Part shown: positions 38,620-42,504 of the stretch, piece by piece
Numbering within the stretch: position 1 is the stretch's first letter
Layout: each line of letters starts with the position of its first letter
NCBI GenBank assembly: GCA_005223075.1
Contig: NJBO01000016.1
Location: forward strand, 1-42,504
DNA from: a candidate division TA06 bacterium B3_TA06
Lineage (GTDB): Bacteria; Hydrothermota; Tepidihabitantia; B3-TA06
Direction: 5' to 3'
DNA length: 42,504 bases
Position numbers and translations under genes: made by a program
Notes under the pieces: model-generated
Databases searched by the model: none
What the model saw: the letters and a program-made list of their open reading frames with translations, nothing else
What the model was told of the DNA's origin: nothing

Positions 38620-38976
38620 TCATTGATCCCTAAGAGGGCAGCGCCTGCCCTCGGGCTCCTCGGATTCAAGGAGTCTTGCCATCTTCTCGCTATCAGCCAA
38701 GGTTTGCTCATCGTCTCTCCCGGACTCCTCAAGATAGGAAAACAGAGATGGGGGAAGGGAGGCGGCGGCGCGGTAGAATATCCAGCGCCCATCCCTGCGC
38801 TCCTCGATTAGAGCTGCGTCCCGTAATGTTCTTAGAGCGTGGGAGATACGCGACTGTTCCATTCCAAGCACACTCTCCAGCTCGCATACGCACAGCTCCT
38901 GCTTCAATACCAAAAGCATGATCCTCATCCGTGTGGAGTCTGCGAGCGCCCTGAATATCTTGGTTGTCTCTTCCAT
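38620..38976 (-). CDS. arsR: ArsR/SmtB-family metalloregulator
   Basis: A 118-residue winged-helix repressor with KIFRALADSTRMRIMLLVL at the N-terminus, the metal-sensing ELCVCEL (Cys29 and Cys31) at the start of the recognition region, and SRISHALRTLRDAALIEERRDGRWIFYR for the DNA-binding helix and wing. The CxC pair binds As(III), Sb(III) or Cd(II) and releases the protein from DNA. It is the first gene of the cluster reaching to 34254 or at least to 34739. It has no ribosome site and a -10 box 6 bases upstream, so its mRNA is probably leaderless. Confidence 0.92.
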   Translation of the reverse strand: MEETTKIFRALADSTRMRIMLLVLKQELCVCELESVLGMEQSRISHALRTLRDAALIEERRDGRWIFYRAAASLPPSLFSYLEESGRDDEQTLADSEKMARLLESEEPEGRRCPLRDQ

Positions 38977-38982
38977 GACATG

Positions 38983-39010
38983 ATTATATGATCATTTGTT
39001 CATTTGTCAA
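38983..39010 (-). promoter_or_regulatory. Leaderless ars promoter with overlapping operator
   Basis: Minus-strand TTGACA (39005-39010), a 16-bp spacer and a consensus TATAAT (38983-38988), 6 bases before ATG 38976. The inverted repeat ATGAT ... ATCAT (38980-38995) covers the -10 box and is a candidate ArsR site. Confidence 0.75.
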
Positions 39011-39020
39011 GCCTCCCTTT

Positions 39021-39137
39021 GGAATCAGGAGAGACCGATATGACGAACACCCCTCCTGGCGGATATGCCGGGGTTTGACCCTGATTCTGAAGAGGATGGT
39101 ATCTAAAAAGCCGCGCGGAGGCGCAGCCTTCGCGCGG
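39021..39137. repeat. Inverted repeats upstream of arsR
   Basis: GAATCAGG (near 39022) pairs with CCTGATTC (near 39087) across about 50 bases. A second hairpin, CCGCGCGGAGGC-gca-GCCTTCGCGCGG (39111-39137), has a 12-bp stem with one G-T pair. No gene is seen in 38977-39253. Confidence 0.5.
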
Positions 39138-39253
39138 GTCCCTGACAGACTTTATGGTTGGGTTAATCCTTTTTAAGTTTTGGTTTTTGCCTCCTTTATG
39201 TTTATGCTTGCAGGCCAGTCAAAAAAAATCACCACAGGGCTTTAGGGGAGGCT

Positions 39254-39571
39254 CTAGGTTTTCTTAAGGTCGTCGGGGCCCACACACTCGTCTATGTCAC
39301 TAACCCTTTCGAATGTGTCGTAGACATCCGGGGGTATGGTGCATCCGCACATCTGTTCGATTTGATTGATTAAAGGTGGTGCGTCTTCGGGCCAGGAGCG
39401 GCCTCCCAAGCCGTCCAGTGGTGTGTTGGCCGTTACCAGATCGCATGGGACGTTCGCCCATTGGGCGACTGCGTTGTAGATGTCGGTCGTGGTGCAATCG
39501 GCCCAGACAGGGCTTGCAAAAAGCCCAAGAAGCACAACTACACCAAGAAGCAAAGCTATGCGCTTGTGCAT
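39254..39571 (-). CDS. Small secreted cysteine-rich protein, ACP-like pattern
   Basis: A 105-residue protein with a clear signal peptide (ALLLGVVVLLGLFASPVWA) and five cysteines at 26, 43, 75, 77 and 96. The mature part, DIYNAVAQWANVPCDLVTAN, TPLDGLGGRSW, LINQIEQMCGCTIPPDVYD, TFERVSDIDECV, follows the helix and loop rhythm of acyl carrier proteins. A serine sits where the prosthetic-group serine would be (GLGGRSW). A secreted, disulfide-bearing ACP-like fold would be unusual. An AAGGAG site precedes the ATG. It lies 27 bases after the TPR gene, so they form an operon. Confidence 0.6.
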   Translation of the reverse strand: MHKRIALLLGVVVLLGLFASPVWADCTTTDIYNAVAQWANVPCDLVTANTPLDGLGGRSWPEDAPPLINQIEQMCGCTIPPDVYDTFERVSDIDECVGPDDLKKT

Positions 39572-39598
39572 TTCTTACTCCTTGTTTTTAGGGGTTTT

Positions 39599-40738
39599 TC
39601 AGTCTGACAGGGGAATCTCGGAAAGCCAACGCTGGGTTTCTTCCGCTTCCCGCTTAAGCCCCAGTCTGAGGTAGCTTTCGTGGGCCCTTGTTAGCAGATG
39701 CCTGAGCCCGGGAAAATCTAATCCAACCTCGCTGATAGCCGAGCGAAGACTCTCATGCAAACTCTGGAAACAATCCGCGCTGTTGATCTCTGCTGCAAGA
39801 TCAAACGCCTTTCGATACCCCTGAGCGGTTGTTTCTTTGTCACCCTTCCAGGCAGCCGTCTCCGCTCTCGTCAGGGTGATTACGTGTGTGAGTGCCGGGG
39901 AAGGAACCTCTTCGGCCAATCCGGTGGCCTCCTTCAGCAGCAACTCCACCTTGTCAAATTCACCCAGATGGCGATAAACTGTGGCAAGGTCGCATAAAAC
40001 CATGGCAAGGTTTGTGACGTCACCAACCTCTCTGTAGAGTTCGCTTGCCTTTTGGAGTTCTGGAAGGGCATTGGGGAACTCGTCCTGTTTCAGATATATT
40101 GAACCCCTGCGGAAATGGGCACTGGCCTTAAGAACTCTGTCGCCTTTTTGCTCTGCCAACTCATCGAGCTTTTCAACGCTTGCGAGTGCCTCCTGGATGC
40201 TGTCTTCCCGCATAAAGGAGAAAGCCATGCGGCTGTAGCAGACCGCGAGCAAACGCCTCTCGTTTACCTTTTCAAAGCGAGCGCGAACCTTCTTTAGGGT
40301 ATCAAGGGCACGGATATGGTTACACCGTCTTTGGTCAAGCATCGCCATGTTCAAAAGCACCACACCCTCAAGGCGTGTATCGCCATACACCCCGGCCAGG
40401 GTAAGCGCCTCACTCCACGCCATGTCGGCTGCCTCGTAGTTGTTCATGCGGAAAAAGATGCTACCCATGGTAACGGCGCTGTTGTATGAAAGGCGGTGAT
40501 CTCCGCTCCTGTGTGCATGCTCAAGGCCGATTTCTGCATAGGAAAGTGCGCGCCCCAGCTGTCCCTTACGACGACAAGCCTCAGCGGCTATGCGGTTGAG
40601 CTCCGCGCCTTCCTTTTCTTCAGGGTAACACTCAAGCCCTTGTATCGCTAACTTTAGTGCCGCGTCCACCTCACCCTTCTTTAAGGCGACACGGGCTTGC
40701 TCCAGGAACTTCCCGGCCTCTAGATCCTCAACGGGCAT
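39599..40738 (-). CDS. TPR-repeat protein
   Basis: A 379-residue soluble protein made of about eight tetratricopeptide-like helical pairs (for example RAYAEIGLEHAHRSGDHRLS-type units, NLAMVLCDLATVYRHLGEFD and ALPELQKASELYREVGDV). No enzyme domain, signal peptide or membrane segment is present. The repeat style resembles the C-terminal TPR part of the GGDEF-STAND protein at 4027. It probably acts as a protein-interaction scaffold. It has a promoter at 40782-40810 and GCAGGAGTAAG before the ATG. It is upstream of the small secreted cysteine protein. Confidence 0.8.
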   Translation of the reverse strand: MPVEDLEAGKFLEQARVALKKGEVDAALKLAIQGLECYPEEKEGAELNRIAAEACRRKGQLGRALSYAEIGLEHAHRSGDHRLSYNSAVTMGSIFFRMNNYEAADMAWSEALTLAGVYGDTRLEGVVLLNMAMLDQRRCNHIRALDTLKKVRARFEKVNERRLLAVCYSRMAFSFMREDSIQEALASVEKLDELAEQKGDRVLKASAHFRRGSIYLKQDEFPNALPELQKASELYREVGDVTNLAMVLCDLATVYRHLGEFDKVELLLKEATGLAEEVPSPALTHVITLTRAETAAWKGDKETTAQGYRKAFDLAAEINSADCFQSLHESLRSAISEVGLDFPGLRHLLTRAHESYLRLGLKREAEETQRWLSEIPLSD

Positions 40739-40781
40739 AACTTACTCCTGCGCCCTCTTTCTGATGTTTTGATTTAACTCG

Positions 40782-40810
40782 ATTATACTTAGATAAATAT
40801 AGTTTGTCAA
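40782..40810 (-). promoter_or_regulatory. Promoter of the TPR gene
   Basis: Minus-strand TTGACA (40805-40810), a 17-bp spacer and TATAAT (40782-40787). Confidence 0.75.
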
Positions 40811-40821
40811 CCCCTCTAGCA

Positions 40822-40840
40822 TGGTAACGATGTGTTGACC
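40822..40840 (+). mobile_element. Solo IS481-type right-end remnant
   Basis: TGGTAACGATGTGTTGACC matches the right end of the element at 13257-14247 at 18 of 19 positions (TGGTAACGATGTATTGACC). No transposase sequence is next to it. Confidence 0.5.
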
Positions 40841-40884
40841 GGGATCAGCAAGCGAACGCTTTGCTTTCGCCTGGGGCAAAAAAA

Positions 40885-42399
40885 TTACCTCACGTAGACA
40901 AACTTGCCTGAGCTTGTCCCTTCAGATGTCTTGAACCGCCAGAAGTAAACGCCTGAACCGAGAGCGGGATTGCAGGAGATCTCTCCTTTTGTATCCGTTC
41001 TGCCTCTCTCTGCATAAAGTTCTCTGCCCGTGACGTCAAAGATGCGCAGGTTATAGGAAGTAGACGCAGGCAGGTCGTAAGTAAAACGGATAACACCGCT
41101 TTGAACGCTTGCAGCCCAGAGACCGATGGGTTCCGGTTTTCGCTCCTCAACGGCTATAATCTCCATCTCTACAGCATTTCTTGAGTTCATGCGCAGGATC
41201 TTACCAACATCTGAGTCTATGGTGTCGGCACCCTGGATTATGTTATCCCAGACCTGCTGTGGTGTGGCGTGCGGGTATGCGGAGAAGAGGAGCGCGGCCA
41301 GGCCGGCGATCTGCGGGGTTGTAAACGACGTTAGCGATGTGCCGCCGTAGCCTCCGCCGCGTTTGGTCGAGTACCCTCCGGGCGCGAAGATGTCGACCTT
41401 CTCTCCATAATTGGATTGGGGTAATCTGGTATCCTCTTGGTTTGAGGCCCCAACCGCCATCACCCGCTCATACGCCGCAGGATACCCTACATTGGTATTG
41501 CCGGAGTTGCCAACGCCGGCGCATAGGAAAAGTCCCTGCTCCCAGGCGTTGTTGAGTGCGGTCTCAAAAGGCGTGTAGGCACCACCTATAAAACTCATGC
41601 TTATCACCTTTGCACCGTTGTCAGCGGCGTAGTTTACGGCGTTCACAGCCCAGTTGAGATACATCGCACCACTGTTATCTGCTATTCTGAGCATCATGAT
41701 GGACGCAAGCCCTGCGGTGCCGGCTACCCCCAAATTGTTATCCATTCTGGCTCCGGCCATGCCGCAGACGGTCGTTCCATGCCCCTTAACATCCCAAACA
41801 TTCGTATTGTTGAGGGCAAAGTTGTAGCCGTCCACAAGATTATCCACCAGGTCTTCGTGGGTGGTGTCAACGCCGGTGTCTATTATGGCGATAATTACAC
41901 CTTCTCCTTTGGAGGTATTCCAGGCCCAGTCGGTTTCAGCGATCGGCTTGTCCCACTGTTGATCGTAAAGAGGGTCGTTGGGCGTATAGGGATCAGCAGG
42001 GTTCATGCCCTGCGAGGGCGAAAAATCTTCTACCGGCTCTTCATCCCAGCCAGGTGCAAGATACACCCTTGCGTTAGGCTCAACGTAGGCAACTCCTGGA
42101 AGGGTTCCAAGCATCTGGATCCGGTCTTCTGCCGCGGATTTTGACTCGTCCGGGAATGTCAGCACATAAGAGTCGCCGAATAGCTCCATCGTCTCCTTTG
42201 ATGGATTGGGGTAGGTGATCAACGGAGAAACCTCAATCCCATGTTGGGCGGCAAAATCCTCCAGGACTTCAATATCCGCTGCCTTAACGATGTAGGAGTT
42301 AGAAAAGGCTCCATCTTCTTCAGCGGAAAGGCTCAATGGGAAGCACAAGACTGCGAACGCGGCTCCCACCATACTTAAAATCACGCGACGTCCACGCAT
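40885..42399 (-). CDS. Secreted subtilisin-like protease 3 with C-terminal sorting-like tail
   Basis: A 504-residue paralogue. Signal peptide MRGRRVILSMVGAAFAVLCF, prodomain with YIVKAADIEVLEDF and LITYPNPSKE, Asp in IAIIDTGVDTTHEDL and His in KGHGTTVCGMAGA. The serine region reads GGTSLTSFTTPQIAG, where a three-residue near-duplication (TSL then TSF) replaces the usual single GTS. The nucleophile is probably the serine of TSF, but the preceding glycine is then Leu. The tail has FDVTGRELYAERG, GSGVYFWRFK and GKFVYVR. The promoter is at 42422-42450 with AAGGAGGA before the ATG. It may have lower or altered activity. Confidence 0.85.
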   Translation of the reverse strand: MRGRRVILSMVGAAFAVLCFPLSLSAEEDGAFSNSYIVKAADIEVLEDFAAQHGIEVSPLITYPNPSKETMELFGDSYVLTFPDESKSAAEDRIQMLGTLPGVAYVEPNARVYLAPGWDEEPVEDFSPSQGMNPADPYTPNDPLYDQQWDKPIAETDWAWNTSKGEGVIIAIIDTGVDTTHEDLVDNLVDGYNFALNNTNVWDVKGHGTTVCGMAGARMDNNLGVAGTAGLASIMMLRIADNSGAMYLNWAVNAVNYAADNGAKVISMSFIGGAYTPFETALNNAWEQGLFLCAGVGNSGNTNVGYPAAYERVMAVGASNQEDTRLPQSNYGEKVDIFAPGGYSTKRGGGYGGTSLTSFTTPQIAGLAALLFSAYPHATPQQVWDNIIQGADTIDSDVGKILRMNSRNAVEMEIIAVEERKPEPIGLWAASVQSGVIRFTYDLPASTSYNLRIFDVTGRELYAERGRTDTKGEISCNPALGSGVYFWRFKTSEGTSSGKFVYVR

Positions 42400-42421
42400 T
42401 TATCCTCCTTGGTTTAGGCTC

Positions 42422-42450
42422 ATTATATCCCGGATACGAAGAAAGGTCAA
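42422..42450 (-). promoter_or_regulatory. Promoter of subtilase 3
   Basis: Minus-strand TTGACC (42445-42450), a 17-bp spacer and TATAAT (42422-42427). Confidence 0.7.
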
Positions 42451-42458
42451 GTTTTTCT

Positions 42459-42504
42459 AGTTGGTGCGCCAAGAGATAGTTGCCAGACAGGGGTGCAGGC
42501 GCAG
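42459..42504 (+). mobile_element. Left end of a second IS481-type element, cut by the window edge
   Basis: GTGCGCCAAGAGATAGTTGCC starts near 42465 and matches the left end at 13257 except for one base, with CTAGTT just before both. The element continues beyond the window, so its transposase cannot be judged. Confidence 0.6.

Noticed and set aside
39200-39253. Terminator after the small secreted protein
   Set aside because: The minus strand has a run of eight T near 39222-39229, but I could not draw a convincing stem before it.

Overview
The window is bacterial chromosome with moderate GC, dense genes, short operons and unusually many small palindromic repeats. Three subtilisin-like proteases and one large secreted protein end in a C-terminal beta-sandwich tail of the type IX secretion sorting kind (YDxSGR ... 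GVYFW/GVYFC ... KxVYLK). With CcdA, HdrA-like, FmdE-like and ArsR/Acr3 genes this suggests an uncultured anaerobe from an FCB-related or WOR-3-like candidate phylum. That placement is inference. No rRNA, tRNA or CRISPR was seen.

Layout. 1-2400: an LRR gene abutting a broken copy of an fmdE-like gene, then the intact copy. 2415-3773: an MGMT-like gene and a lipoprotein of the metallo-beta-lactamase fold. 4027-7710: a giant GGDEF/STAND-ATPase/TPR protein. 7850-10918: a four- to five-gene operon (GNAT, DUF3788, an Atl1-lipoprotein chimera, Atl1, serine beta-lactamase-like). 11031-13209: an MFS exporter and a methyltransferase. 13257-14247: a decayed IS481-type element carrying inserted hairpins. 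14412-18111: MscS, a secreted unknown and the first subtilase. 18238-19707: a NYN-domain protein and LexA. 19800-22900: a repeat-rich scar with tandem repeats, a DNA methyltransferase split by a REP-associated transposase (RAYT), and echoes of the methyltransferase 3' end. 22981-25718: TldD and TldE. 25863-28740: two HEPN-like genes (the second broken) flanking a large secreted protein. 28771-34138: a methyltransferase/beta-helix operon, a cysteine synthase and the second subtilase. 34254-38976: an ArsR-headed arsenic/thiol-redox operon. 39254-42399: a TPR protein with a small secreted protein, and the third subtilase. The window ends inside the left terminus of another IS481-type element.

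The genes share one promoter grammar: TTGACA, almost always a 16-bp spacer, then TATAAT-like. In four genes the -10 box lies 5-6 nt from the start codon and no ribosome site is present, so those mRNAs should be leaderless. The strongest candidate for an undescribed functional system is the ars operon. It joins ArsR, an HdrA N-terminal-like protein, a two-cluster ferredoxin, two glutaredoxin-sized CxxC proteins, Acr3, a membrane SurA-thioredoxin fusion and CcdA, with no ArsC. The strongest genome-dynamics signal is the RAYT with GTAG-headed palindromes, plus at least three further hairpin families.
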